A DNA stretch of 64,000 nucleotides from NCBI GenBank assembly GCA_964019155.1, contig OZ025242.1:85222033-85286032 (forward strand), written 5' to 3'. This document shows positions 1 through 10,992 of the stretch, piece after piece. The position numbers were made by a program, and so were the translations under genes. Below the pieces are notes generated by a model that did no database searches, had not been told where the DNA came from, and saw only the letters and a list, made by a program, of their open reading frames with translations. Source of the DNA: Osedax fenrisi (taxonomy: Eukaryota; Annelida; Polychaeta; Sabellida; Siboglinidae). How positions within the stretch are numbered: position 1 is the first letter of the stretch; every line of letters begins with the position of its first letter.

Positions 1-168
1 ATTATTCTATATTATTTTAAAATAAGTATACTATAATAAGGGGAGACAAGTAATATTTTAGTTTGCTATCTTATAGGATAAATTAATTAATGTGTACTCG
101 CGGATCTCATATATCTCATAAAATGATTCACTAAATATATGATATAATAATATATATTATACTTTGTA

Positions 169-173
<5 letters not shown>

Positions 174-229
<56 letters not shown>
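174..229. repeat. (TA)n microsatellite, length-variable between units
   Basis: A pure TA run of about 53 bp. The same site has about 38 bp in unit 2 (32445-32482) and about 23 bp in unit 3 (59252-59274), with matching flanks. Short tyrosine/isoleucine-rich open frames crossing it are by-products of the dinucleotide run and are not genes. Confidence 0.9.
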
Positions 230-230
<1 letters not shown>

Positions 231-1622
231 CAGGTATACATTATACACTGTATAATGAATACTGTACAACGACACGTTTAACGTATTGAGATAATTAAGG
301 GATACGCGATGCAACTTTATGAGTTAACATTGCTAACATAATAAATATATAACGTATAATAAAGTATACGTTTATATATATATATATATATACATATAAA
401 TAGGACATTTAACATTACAGTATATACTACCTGTGTACATGTATAGATAGGACTCGTTGTTGATATGTCCTGTCCTTCGTACGTGATGCTAACCTGTAAC
501 AAATTATAGTACTTGTATTGTGTTATATTGTGTAAGGGAATCTAACAAGGTATGACTAGTTATATATACATGTGTGTGTATTATAGGATAATGTGATAGG
601 TGTTAACTATATACCTATGCATTAACTATTAGCGTAAACTCGATATTACGTGTTGTTCTTTACGAACTTTAACATTCGGAATAACGAATATTCTTTATAT
701 TTATAACAATTTAAAATATTTGTTTACAAACATTGCGTTACTAACAACTGATTTAATATGAACAAAATTAAATGTTATGATTATTTATTATCAATAACTA
801 TTAAATCAATGTAATAGTAATATGTCAGACATATGTAATGTAGTAGCAACCTATATATTGTGTATGCGCGTATACTATAACGTACTATAAGCTATAGTCT
901 ATAGCCTATTATAGTAGATGTGCTTATAGATAATCGTATCAATATTATTGTTTCGAGTTACAATAATATATAAGTTTAATAAATATAAATAACCTATAAA
1001 TATGGAAGGGGAACAAACTAATGAGAGAAATCGGTGTTTATATTTGTTTATAAAGGTAAACCACATAAGTGATATCGGGTGGATGCTTATAACAGAGTGA
1101 TAGCCGCGTCTATTTAAGGGGTACGTGATTCTGATTGAGGAGCGAATGGTGTTATTTAATTATGAAACCAGTATTAACCAGGAGAATAGTTAGTATTGGT
1201 GGCAGTAAGCTAATCGTGAAAGAACTCAAATATTAATAATAGTTATATTACTGGTTAGTGACTTTCTAATTATGTGTATCCTATATAGATGGAAATTATC
1301 TTTCATATGGATATGGTAAATAAGTAAAATAAATATTATTAATTTATTCAAAGTATGCGTTTTATAGTCTCCACAATTAATGATAATTGCGTAAATGTGA
1401 GAAGGTTGGAGAGTTTGGAAGAATGAAGAGGGATCTTCTTTAATATCGGATTGCTGAAGGCATGCGTCATGGATTGGGGAACAATAGAAGAATGTATCGA
1501 TAAATGAAGTATATAAATAATTGTATCGATTAGATAAGGATATAATCGACGAAGTAAATTAAGGGGAAGAGAAAATTATATGTCAAACAAGTCATCAGAG
1601 ACAGGAAAAAAAAGCAAGTTAA
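230..1622. other. AT-rich unit start, no gene seen
   Basis: No coding frame, RNA gene or terminal inverted repeat was recognised. The stretch holds a second short TA run near 375-393 and a slightly more GC-rich part (about 1000-1240 and 1380-1600) without a significant frame. The counterparts are 32483-33877 and 59275-60672. Unit 3 differs from units 1 and 2 at several single bases here. Confidence 0.6.
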
Positions 1623-3029
1623 TACTTTAAAAAAAGCATGAATACCAGAAGATATATGTCTATATATAAGCATATGTATCTTCGTGAGATGTTTAATGAG
1701 AAATTATTTGAAATATTAAACAAAAACAAAGACTGTGACAGGAGCGCAACATCTCTGTGCGACAACTTTGTAAAAGTTAATGAAGAAACATCAAACCTAC
1801 TAATTCCGAAGAAAGAAAAGCTAAAAAATAAAGATCATAGCAGAAGATACAAGAATCATGGTTACCAGAGATAAAGTTAACGTAGCTTTAAGTATTTACT
1901 CAAAAACTACTACAGATAGTAACTAAGATACCCATAGACATGCAAAAGAGAAACTCTAATCATAATATGATAATATTGAATCTGTAGAACTCAGATCCAG
2001 AGTTCAAACGAGTTCAGATCCGGTAGATTTACAATTTCACACATCCTTGCACTGAGAAGATTAATTGAATGAATTAAAAGCCATGACCTAAATGGAGTTA
2101 TAATTGTTGGTGACTTCAAAAAAGCATTCGATAGTATTGATCGCGGAAAAATTCTAGAAATGGTAGCGGCATTTTATATCATCTACCATAATCAATGCAA
2201 TATCACTATTCTATGAAAACACTAAAGCTAGAATTATAACATCTTATGGCGAAACTGAATTCTTCAAAATTTCAAAGGGTTTGGTACAAGGAGACACTCT
2301 AGCACCCTTATTATTTATCATAACTTTAAACTACGTAATACATCAAATAATTGGAGAAAATGATTACAAGCTCGGTTTTAAGATAAAAGAAGCAGCAGGG
2401 AACCAGCAGTCGTTATAACGGATTTAAGCTATGCTGACGATATATCACTATAGCAAGCTCAGAAAAAGACTTCGAAATCAGAATGGCTCTAGCTTGGATG
2501 GCTATGTATAGAATGAAATGTCTATGGACATCTAACATGAGGAACTAGTTACAGATCCGGGACTTTATAGCTACTGTTGAAACAGTTCTATTATATGTTA
2601 GTCAATACTGTACCTTAGACAGTAAAATGAGATAACGGATAGATGGATTCTATACTCCATTACTACGTATCGCTCAGAATATCTCCTGGAAAAGCAAAAC
2701 CAGCAACAAAAACTATATAATGGACCATCGAAAGCAACAGATATAATATTTGAAAGAATGCTAAATCTTGCTGGACACTATGTATGACGTACATTGTACG
2801 TTACAAAGAAGAAATGGATCATAACCTAATTCTTTGGACACCCACACGAGAAAAATAAGAAGAGGTCGTCAATAGTTTACGTTTATAGAGGCTCTAAAAC
2901 TTCAGACTGGTCTTGAAGACATCGATGAAATACAATATGTGATGATGGATCGTGGTGAATGGAAGAAACTGTCAAATTGGGTCAAGCGAGAGCTCGAAAG
3001 TAAGTATGTCTACAAAATTAGAATCTAAA
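1623..3029 (+). pseudogene. Non-LTR retrotransposon (LINE) ORF2 fragment, unit 1
   Basis: Degenerate reverse-transcriptase ORF of a LINE. Reading across frames in order: a linker-like stretch from 1638 with the motif ETSNLLIPKKEK, as found between endonuclease and RT in such elements; DFKKAFDSID at 2112-2141 (RT catalytic block A); KGLVQGDTLAPLL from about 2275; the catalytic YADD box at 2430-2441; then a C-terminal part with WKSKTSNK (about 2690) and MMDRGEWKKLSNW (2942 on), typical of the end of such ORFs. It carries several frameshifts, in-frame stops (after LRRLIE, and at NQQSL) and internal deletions. The endonuclease is absent. The family resembles marine-invertebrate jockey/CR1-like LINEs, but I cannot fix the clade. 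It is non-functional, and its lesions are shared by all units. Confidence 0.88.
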
Positions 3030-3243
3030 GGAGAGAGCTCGTCAATAGTTTGTAACTTTATTTGTGAAATGCAACAACTAAAGAATAATATTCATTTCTA
3101 TAAGTTATTAATACAGCATTTAAATATACGTTAAATACATTATTTAATTGTCTTTAATTTATGTTAAGAAGAATGATAAACTTCAAATCTTTAGATATTA
3201 ATAAATAATTTAACGAAGTAAAAAATAAAATAATGTTTAATAA

Positions 3244-3372
3244 ATTATTTTAAAATTTGATTTAAATACACAAGCATATCAACTGTATCATCTAATCGAT
3301 CCAATTGCGGATGAAGATTTTTGTATTAAAGTACTATCTGAAGTAGAGACTGAATTCACTAATGGCTATTAA
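3244..3372 (+). pseudogene. Exon-like coding remnant (motif DPIADEDF), unit 1
   Basis: A 42-codon open stretch without a start codon, ending at TAA 3370-3372. It includes the acidic, protein-like segment DPIADEDFCIKVLSEVE. It is bounded upstream by a stop (3241-3243) and possibly by an acceptor-like AAG at 3272-3274. Its codon content is less AT-driven than the surroundings. It is conserved in all three units. No family recognised; it could be the last exon of a transposase or host gene, or chance. Confidence 0.25.
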
Positions 3373-4570
3373 ATGTAATAATATATATGAATTATATAGA
3401 ATAATTAATTTTTATAAAATATTAAATTGCTAATACTAAATAAGGCAGAATCTTTAACATTCTAATAATGTCGACCATGTGTTATGATTACTAAGGTCAC
3501 ATTTTTAATATTTTATATTTATAGCTATATAATTTATAATCATAATAACTAATACATCCGACAGTCATAATAAATATTATAATAATCCTCATAAATCCTT
3601 ATTTTACAAATATAAATCAACTTTGAAATGTGTAGATAGGAATTATGCATGTTTTAATTTATTTATAATATTTATTAGACCATAAATCATTTTTAAATTT
3701 ATTTATTTTATCAACAATTTAAATAATTTATATTTTCCTAGCCTTAAATACTATAAGTTATATTTTTGTTTTTTTAAATTTACAAAAGAAAAAAGTTTAT
3801 TATATGTAATAATAGTAAATAATAATATTTAATAATTTATACAAAATTTCAATAATATGTTAAATCTTACTTTATTTATTATTTTAAATAAAATTATAAA
3901 TATAATATAAAACATATTTCATAATGCATACAATTTATTTTAAACATTAAATGCATATTCAATATTTTTATATATTTAAATGATATTACATATGACATTA
4001 CAATGATATACATTTATAAAAATATATTAATTAAAATCATAGAATATTAATTTTTTTTCCATGTTCTTTAGGAATTAAGATTTCCACGTATAATCCAGCT
4101 ATAATAAATAATAAATTAATAATGTATTTTTACATGTCAATTTAATTTAAAATTAAATATACTAAACTTGATAATCAATCCTGTTTTATCAATTTCACTT
4201 TTCTTTAGTTGTCAAGATACACCAATAATAACTTCACTATAAAAAATTGATAATTAATTATTGTATGAATAATACATATATAAATATTTATCAAAAACAG
4301 ATTGTGTATTTTATTTATAAATCAGTAATGTATTTAATTTATTTATATTTTTTAGTGTATTTATAGTTGAATGAGACATTACATATATATTTGTTTGATC
4401 AAATATACTATCATAATTATACATTTTTAAATAGTGAAATAATTATATTAAATATTATATTATATATATTTTTAATTTAATGACTAATTTCAATAATTAT
4501 TTTTTTCATACAAATATCATAAAATTATCTTAATATTATAGAAATATTTTACTAGAGAAACTCTAATATT
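3373..4570. other. Very AT-rich spacer, nothing recognised
   Basis: Dense A/T sequence without coding frames, palindromes of note or terminal repeats that I can identify. The counterparts are 35626-36829 and 62423-63625. Units 2 and 3 share single-base states here that unit 1 lacks. Confidence 0.6.
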
Positions 4571-7050
4571 TAGATAGTTATGATAATTGTTAGTTAGATA
4601 ACCCATAATTTGTCAATAGATAAGCATCAAAGCATTAAGATACTAGCAGCAGCCCTCAATATGTAACTGTATACAGCTATAGCTGCAGTTTGATCCATTA
4701 CCTGTACAAATACAGAATATATAGAAAATGAATCAGGGCAAAAAAATAAAAAAATATAACAAATATAATTCATAATGTATATTGATGGTAGAAGAAAGGT
4801 GGTGGAAGAAACATCTGTTTTATAAATATATTTGTATGTGTATATGAATATATATGAAAAATGTATGTTCATTATACATATTATTATATATTCATAATAT
4901 TAAATTGTTTTATAATATCATATTATAATAAATAAGTCATTATAGCATAATAATTTATAGAAAATATATCAAATTTATTAATTAAATACAATATTATTAA
5001 TATTTTCAATATATTTTCAATTACAGAGAACAATAAATGTATTTATTAATTTATTTTAAATTATAATAAATAAAGTATCTTAGTAATAAATTATATTTTA
5101 TAATAATTGCAATTAATGTATTGCATTATTAAAAGAGAAGAAGTATATATGTATAGTAAGAAATATTTACAAAATAATTATGAATAATTTATTTTTAAAT
5201 TTAAATTTGAAATATAAACTTTATTTAAAATATTAATACATATAATATATTTATAATCTAGAAATAATTGATTACATTAATATAAAATATTCACCCCATA
5301 TATTTTAATTTTTTATAAAATGATAATTTTGTATGGTTATGATATATATATATATTATAGTAAATATGTTATATATTTCATTTTAAAAAAATAAAATTAT
5401 TTTTAAAATTTTCAAAAAAAAATCTTATTTTATAATTTTTTTTCATCATTTCAAAAGTTATTTCTTTTTTTAAATACATATTTACATTAAAGTATGACTA
5501 TTATAATATATAGATTTGTATGACTATTAGATAGTTATGATAAATTTTAGTTAGATAACCCATAATTTGTCAATAGATAATCATCCAAACATTCAGATAC
5601 TAGCAGAAGGCCGCAACATGTAACTGTAACTGCAGTTTGATACATTACCTGTACAAATACAGAAGATATAGATAATTAATAAGGGCAAATAAATAAAAAA
5701 AATATAACAAAAATAATTCATAATATATATAATTGTGTATAAATAAATGATCGGCTCACGTTAAAACCATGGATGCCTTAACATGAGAGCGGCTTCGAAG
5801 GGACATTAGAGCCATATATGGTTATAAGTGAAAACTTCATCTAAGTTCCTGGATGGGATGAAAGGACTCCACCAAATGTAAATAACAATAGTGATGGGGG
5901 TGGGAGAAACATCTGTTTTATAAATATATTTGTATGTGTATATGAAAAATATATGAAAAATATATGTTCATTATAAATATTTTTAGGCATTCATAATAAT
6001 TATCAATATAATATCATTATATGATTTATTATAATAAATAAGTTTTTATAGCATTATAATTTATAGAAAATATATCAAATTTATTAATTAATACAATATT
6101 ATTAATATTTTCAATATATTTTCAATTATAGAGAACAATAAATGTATTTATCAATTGATTTTAAAATAAATAAAGTATCTTTCATAAATGATATTTTATA
6201 ATAATTTCAATTAATGTATTGTATTATTAAAAGAGAAATATAGTAAGATATATATAGTAAGAAATATTTGCAAAATAATTATGAATAATTGACTTTTAAA
6301 TTAAAATTTTAAATACAAACTTTATTTAAAATATTAATACATATAATATATGTATAATATATAAATAAACATATAAATAACTATAATCACATGTTTAAAA
6401 TAAAATATTGACCCCATACATTTTTTAATATTTATTTTGTTAAGTTTTAAAATGACTATTTCGTATGGTTAAAATTGAATTATATATAATTTTAATATAT
6501 TATTATAAAGATCCAAATTATTTTACTAATTTTACACACAAAAAAAATGTATAAATTCATTTTTTTTAATCATTTCATAGGTCGCTCACATCTTAATACA
6601 ATACATATTTACATTATTATATGACTTATTACATATATAGCTTTAATGTCTATTAGATATTTATGATAAATGTTATTTGTAAACCCATCATTTTTCAATA
6701 TATATGCAGCCAATCATTCAGACACTTGCAGGTGGCAATATGTAACTAGCTGCAGTTTTATTCATTACCTATATAAATTGAGATATATATATATATTAAT
6801 ATATAGATAATATGGTATTATAAATAAAATTGGTGGGATGTAATATATGAATCATACAATGGTAACATTAACATGTGATTATTATTTAATAATACGAATA
6901 CATATATAATGATATATTTATAATTTATTATAAAAATGTACATGAGAAATATATAATGGATATAAATATAATTAATAAGCTGACTTGTAAATCATAGAGT
7001 TGTAAAATAAATTCATATCGCCTCCCCTTATGCAAACAAACAATATATTT
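4571..7050. repeat. Degenerate tandem repeat of about 1 kb, unit 1
   Basis: Three diverged direct copies start near 4571, 5527 and 6650. Each opens with a GATA(G/T)TTATGATAA-like lead, then an AACCCAT(A/C)ATTT box, a CTGCAGTTTGATCCATTACC-like box (degraded in copy three), and a shared AT-rich tail including CAATATATTTTCAATTA. Copies one and two are about 956 and 1,123 bp. The second is longer because of an inserted block at 5731-5890. Another copy of the tail and head lies at 14746-15700 in the A' block. No coding function seen. Confidence 0.75.
5731..5890. other. GC-richer insert of about 150 bp within the second 1-kb repeat copy
   Basis: Compared with the paralogous site in the first copy (about 4775), the second copy gains a block running from GATCGGCTCACGTTAAAACC to GGACTCCACCAAATG. 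It is clearly richer in G+C than its surroundings. No terminal inverted repeat, pol III box pair, tRNA fold or ORF was convincing. It could be a SINE or a solo end of another element. The unit 2 copy is at about 37990-38150. Confidence 0.45.
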
Positions 7051-7494
7051 AGCCATATTATATACATTATTAATATACATTACTAGTAGTAATTAATAAA
7101 GTAGTAATTTAATACTTGGTTATACATATAATTCTTTATATAAAAATTTATAATGGGTGGCCTGTAAAATTAAACTAGTGGGTGGATTAAACCTTAAATA
7201 ATATATAAAGTATCATTTCTTTATGTATTTATCTAAGTATATCAATATTAATTTTACTATATGAATAACTTATTCGAATAAGGGTGGTAGACTTAGGTAG
7301 ACCTAAGACTCTACAATATAATATTGTCAATATGGGATTTTTAAAAACAGAAAGTCAAAACAGTAGTTTATAATATAGAAAAATATTGTTATTAATTTAT
7401 AATATATTTTGTAGTCCAAAGCTGAACTATTCAAGTATTCATATTTTACTAATGAACCAGTAAAATAATTAGACTCAACTTTAATTCGGTAAAT

Positions 7495-7668
7495 TGGTGG
7501 ACAGCTCAACAAACAGATGATGATTTTAATAATATAATAATATCATTGACAGCTTCATCTGCATCAATTGATAGCATATTTAGTACATTTGAATTACTAA
7601 TTTTTTAAATATGTAAGTTTCTAGGACTTATAAAGTTAAAAAACATGTTTTTATTTACAAAAAATTAA
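7495..7668 (+). pseudogene. hAT transposase C-terminal fragment, unit 1 (A copy)
   Basis: Reads WWTAQQTDDDF, then SLTASSASIDSIFSTFELL (from 7546), a stop, then KFLGLIKLKNMFLFTKN before TAA 7666-7668. The SSAS-x-x-x-IFSTF block followed by an LG-x-x-K-x-x-K-x-x-F-x-x-K helix is the signature of the hAT dimerisation domain at the transposase C-terminus. The R-N-R/K that normally precedes LG is replaced here by a stop-containing stretch. Nothing upstream is clearly transposase, so this is a 58-codon terminal remnant. It is non-functional. Confidence 0.72.
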
Positions 7669-7884
7669 GATAACTATGTTATGATATATGGAAATTCTTT
7701 TTAATATAAAATTATTAATAAATATACAATAAAATATTTATTTTGTCATAATTTTATATATATTTAAATAAATAAATATCACAATATCTAGGTATAAAAC
7801 TTATAAAAATGAAATTTATATAGTATCATTGGTTTTTACCATAAATATACATGGAAAAGTTTTTGCCATTTTTTCCCTGTAATA

Positions 7885-8176
7885 GGGTGTTCACATCAAT
7901 TCCGTTTTAAAAAACGTACGTGTAACTGCAACTTCAAATGATTCATTCACGGCAAATTTGAAGTTATGAGTCACATTCCTATTTATTTGAAGTTGAACTA
8001 CACGTTTTCTGAACGTTTTCTGAAATAGGATTAATCCTATTTTCTGTACGTAACAACACACAGAATTAGAGAGAACAGCTAGAATTCCACTTGATTCAAA
8101 TTGATATATATATAAAGTATATTATTATCAATAAATTATCGAATAACTATTTATTAAATATATATATATATATATA

Positions 8177-8219
<43 letters not shown>

Positions 8220-8313
8220 ATATTAACAAATGTTTATTATTACATTTAACTTATCGAATAACTATTTATTAAATATATATATATATATATATATTAAATA
8301 TACTATTTATTAA

Positions 8314-8347
<34 letters not shown>

Positions 8348-8380
8348 ATATTGATATATATATATATATATAAAGTATAT

Positions 8381-8418
<38 letters not shown>

Positions 8419-8902
8419 AAAGCTTATATAAGATGGTATACTATGTATATATTTTAATAATATATATCAACTATACAATAGTAATATATAATATATATTT
8501 CAATAATTTATTAAATATTTATTTAAATTATATATATTTCATAAGTTTAGATATAATTATAAGGATTTATGTATTATATAATAATATAGTATTTGTTATA
8601 TTAGTTAAAAATATTAAATTAATAAATATAATGTATTTATGTATTTGTGTATTTAAATAAATATATAATACTACTATTTATACATTGAATTTAGCTATAT
8701 CCCACAATTAGATTTGTTACAATTGATTTTATTTGTACATTTTTAAATATAGGTGGCGATATATGTCTACCCTTACGACAAACTAAAACCACGGAATTGA
8801 TGTGAACACTTAAAAATCTGTTACTTCAAATTTGCTGTGAATGAATCATTTGAAGTTGCAGTTACACGTACGTTTTTTAAAACGGAATTTATGTGAACAC
8901 CC
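7885..8902. mobile_element. TA-flanked inverted-repeat element, GGGTGTTCAC ends, unit 1
   Basis: A 1,018-bp element with ends GGGTGTTCACAT and ATGTGAACACCC. The terminal inverted repeat runs for about 75 bp with few mismatches (CGTTTTAAAAAACGTACGTG, then AACTTCAAATGATTCATT). It is flanked by TA at 7883-7884 and 8903-8904, as for Tc1/mariner-type target duplication; TAA (Harbinger-type) is also possible because the junction reads TAATA. The interior is a block of TA runs (about 8098-8415) and a 75-codon low-complexity frame (8433-8660) that I do not accept as a gene. It has no transposase, so it is non-autonomous. Confidence 0.85.
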
Positions 8903-8989
8903 TATAATACAGGTTATTTCGAGAAAATAGAGAAACCCTAAAATATATTATTATTAATGCTTGTTTATAACATATTTTTTCATTTTTAA

Positions 8990-9598
8990 GGGGACGCGAT
9001 ACCATTGATTTTTTAGAAAAAAAATTGAATTTCAAATTTGTGTTTAATGTAAAATTATAATATTTCAAATATTATATTTAAAATGGTGTTTAAATTATGT
9101 TCATTACATTATTAATTTTGTTTATATTATATTATTTGTGCCTGTATAATCATATTGTTTATATTCATATATTATATTTGAAACTTGATTTACTCAGAAT
9201 ATTTATTTGTGACCAATCATGCTGACATAACTAGTATTAACTTTTGTACAATTGAATATTTTTTCTTTATTTTTTAAATATAACTAGATAAAACCTGTAA
9301 GATTAAAGTTATTTGTCAAAATTTAAAAATATATATTTAAAAAATGTTAATTAGCAATTTAGTTGGAAAATTAACATTTTTTATCAGATATTTCAATTAT
9401 TTTTTTTAGAAACATATAACCTAAAGATGTGTAAACATCTATAAATTTCAACATATAATATAAAAATATGGAATATTATTAATGGATTAAAAATAAAAAA
9501 AATAAAAAAAAGTGAATATTTTTTGAGTTAATAGATTTCTAAAAATAGCATTTTTTCGTATCTTTTACATGTAAACCAAACGATGGTATCGCGTCCCC
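8990..9598. mobile_element. TTAA-flanked inverted-repeat element (609 bp), unit 1
   Basis: Begins GGGGACGCGATACCAT and ends with the reverse complement ATGGTATCGCGTCCCC. It is flanked by TTAA at 8986-8989 and 9599-9602. The A' block has the unoccupied site with a single TTAA (16896-16899) and otherwise the same flanks. TTAA duplication is the hallmark of piggyBac-type insertion, though these tips are not the best-known piggyBac sequence. It encodes no protein, so it is a non-autonomous (MITE-like) element. Confidence 0.88.
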
Positions 9599-9892
9599 TT
9601 AATACCCAATATTCTTTTACAAAAATAAAATTATTTAAATAAAGTAGATAAATTGTTGTTAAATAATAAACTAATAATAAAGAAATACATATTATATGAA
9701 TAATCATTATTAATTCGAATAATATACTATCTCTATTATTAGCATCATTAAATCATATTGTCATACTATACATTAGTATGAAAATTATAATTATTGTAAT
9801 ATTTATTTTGTTACAATATAACATGATATGAGTATTTCTGTATTATTTAATGTTATAGACAAAAAGGAGATTGTATCACAATCTATGTATAA

Positions 9893-9937
9893 TATCAAGA
9901 CCTCCTATAACCTCGGAGGTTATAGGAGGTCTTGATA
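9893..9937. mobile_element. 45-bp perfect palindrome inserted in the A block, unit 1
   Basis: Two perfect 22-bp arms (TATCAAGACCTCCTATAACC plus TC, and its complement) around a single G. The A' block at about 17187-17192 lacks it and reads straight through TATAATATACACTG. AATAT is repeated on both sides, consistent with a short target duplication. It is either an extremely short inverted-repeat element or a template-switch product. Confidence 0.7.
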
Positions 9938-10024
9938 ATATACACTGTATTTGTATATAATAAATATTATAAAAACCTGGATAAAAACTGTATGAACTTT
10001 CATATTTATTTTATAATAAATTAT

Positions 10025-10375
10025 TATAAATAATAAAGTAAAATTAGATTTCTTTTATGTTTTGATAAAATAAATTGTATAATAATTAAAAATGAATGAT
10101 TATTTAATAAATTAAAAAATATAATATTATTATTAATATAATAAAGTTAAATAAATATATAATTTATATAAAAGAAATATGTAAGTTTATAGTTTTTTTT
10201 ATATAGTATTAAATATAATATTATACAATTTATTATATCAAAACATAAAATAATACTAATTTTACTTTATTATTATAATAATAATATTATATTTTTACAT
10301 TTATTTTATACATTTATTTAATCATTTATTTTTCAATTATTATACAATTTTTATATTAAAACATAAAATAAATCT
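10025..10375. repeat. Long AT-rich inverted repeat
   Basis: The arm at about 10025-10105 (AAAGTAAAATTAGA, then TTTTATGTTTTGATA) recurs in reverse complement at about 10225-10285 and again, more diverged, at 10320-10375. The structure could form nested hairpins. Related arm sequence continues after the TA-flanked element inserted at 10377. The unit 2 copy is at 42467-42817. The A' block keeps only a shortened form (about 17268-17520). Confidence 0.6.
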
Positions 10376-10376
10376 A

Positions 10377-10990
10377 AAGCGCTGTTCACATGAGCAATCT
10401 AAATTTCTGGAATAGATTATTCCAGCAATTTAGCAATGGAATTCTTAAGGTATTAAATTCGTAAGGTATTAACCAATAAGAATTCCAGTTTCAAAATCCC
10501 CTAGCGGTATCAATTTTAGGGTGTTCACATGATCAATCTATTTTTTTCAGTAGAATTCTTAAAAATATTTACATTTGATGAACTTATGAACTTAAGTTTA
10601 TTATATAATTATAAAGTGGTAATATATATATATTCATAATTTAATAATTATATAAGTAATTATATATTATAATTATAATTATTAATTATTTATTAATTAT
10701 TAATTAAACGATCGTTAATGATTAAATAACATAATTTTAATAAATTAAAATCATAAACGATTATAAATAGATTGACCCATGTAAAGGTAAATGCGTATGC
10801 ATTAATACTCGTCAGTATACTTGTGCGTGCGTTTATTTATCAATTGCATAAATTGTCATAAAACTAGAATAAATTCGGATTAGAACATTTATCAATAATC
10901 GCAGAAAAAACACAGACAGTCACATTTTTGCAATTCTTAAGAATTACATTGCGAAATTGCTGGAAGAGATTGCTCACATGAACAGCACTT
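10377..10990. mobile_element. TA-flanked inverted-repeat element, GCTGTTCAC ends, unit 1
   Basis: A 614-bp element with ends AAGCGCTGTTCACATGAGCA and, in complement, AAGTGCTGTTCATGTGAGCA. The inverted repeat continues through CCAGCAATTT(A/C)GCAATG to GAATTCTTAAG. Flanks are TA at 10375-10376 and 10991-10992, as in Tc1/mariner-type insertion. An internal sub-copy of the tip lies at about 10519 (GGTGTTCACATGATCAATCT). It has no transposase frame. The TGTTCACAT core is shared with the 7885 element, suggesting a related mobilising transposase. Confidence 0.84.
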
Positions 10991-10992
10991 TA

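Noticed and set aside
87..502. Minus-strand frames of 75 and 61 codons across TA runs
   Set aside because: Long YIYIYI or IYIYIYI stretches come from the TA dinucleotide repeat, and the frames change length with the repeat between units.
4627..4872. 81-codon minus-strand frame repeated in all three units
   Set aside because: The units are near identical, so conservation carries no information. The frame overlaps the degenerate 1-kb repeat and shows no domain.
8433..8660. 75-codon plus-strand frame inside the GGGTGTTCAC element
   Set aside because: Almost only I, Y, N, L and V in a TA-rich core. It has no transposase motif and is best explained by composition.
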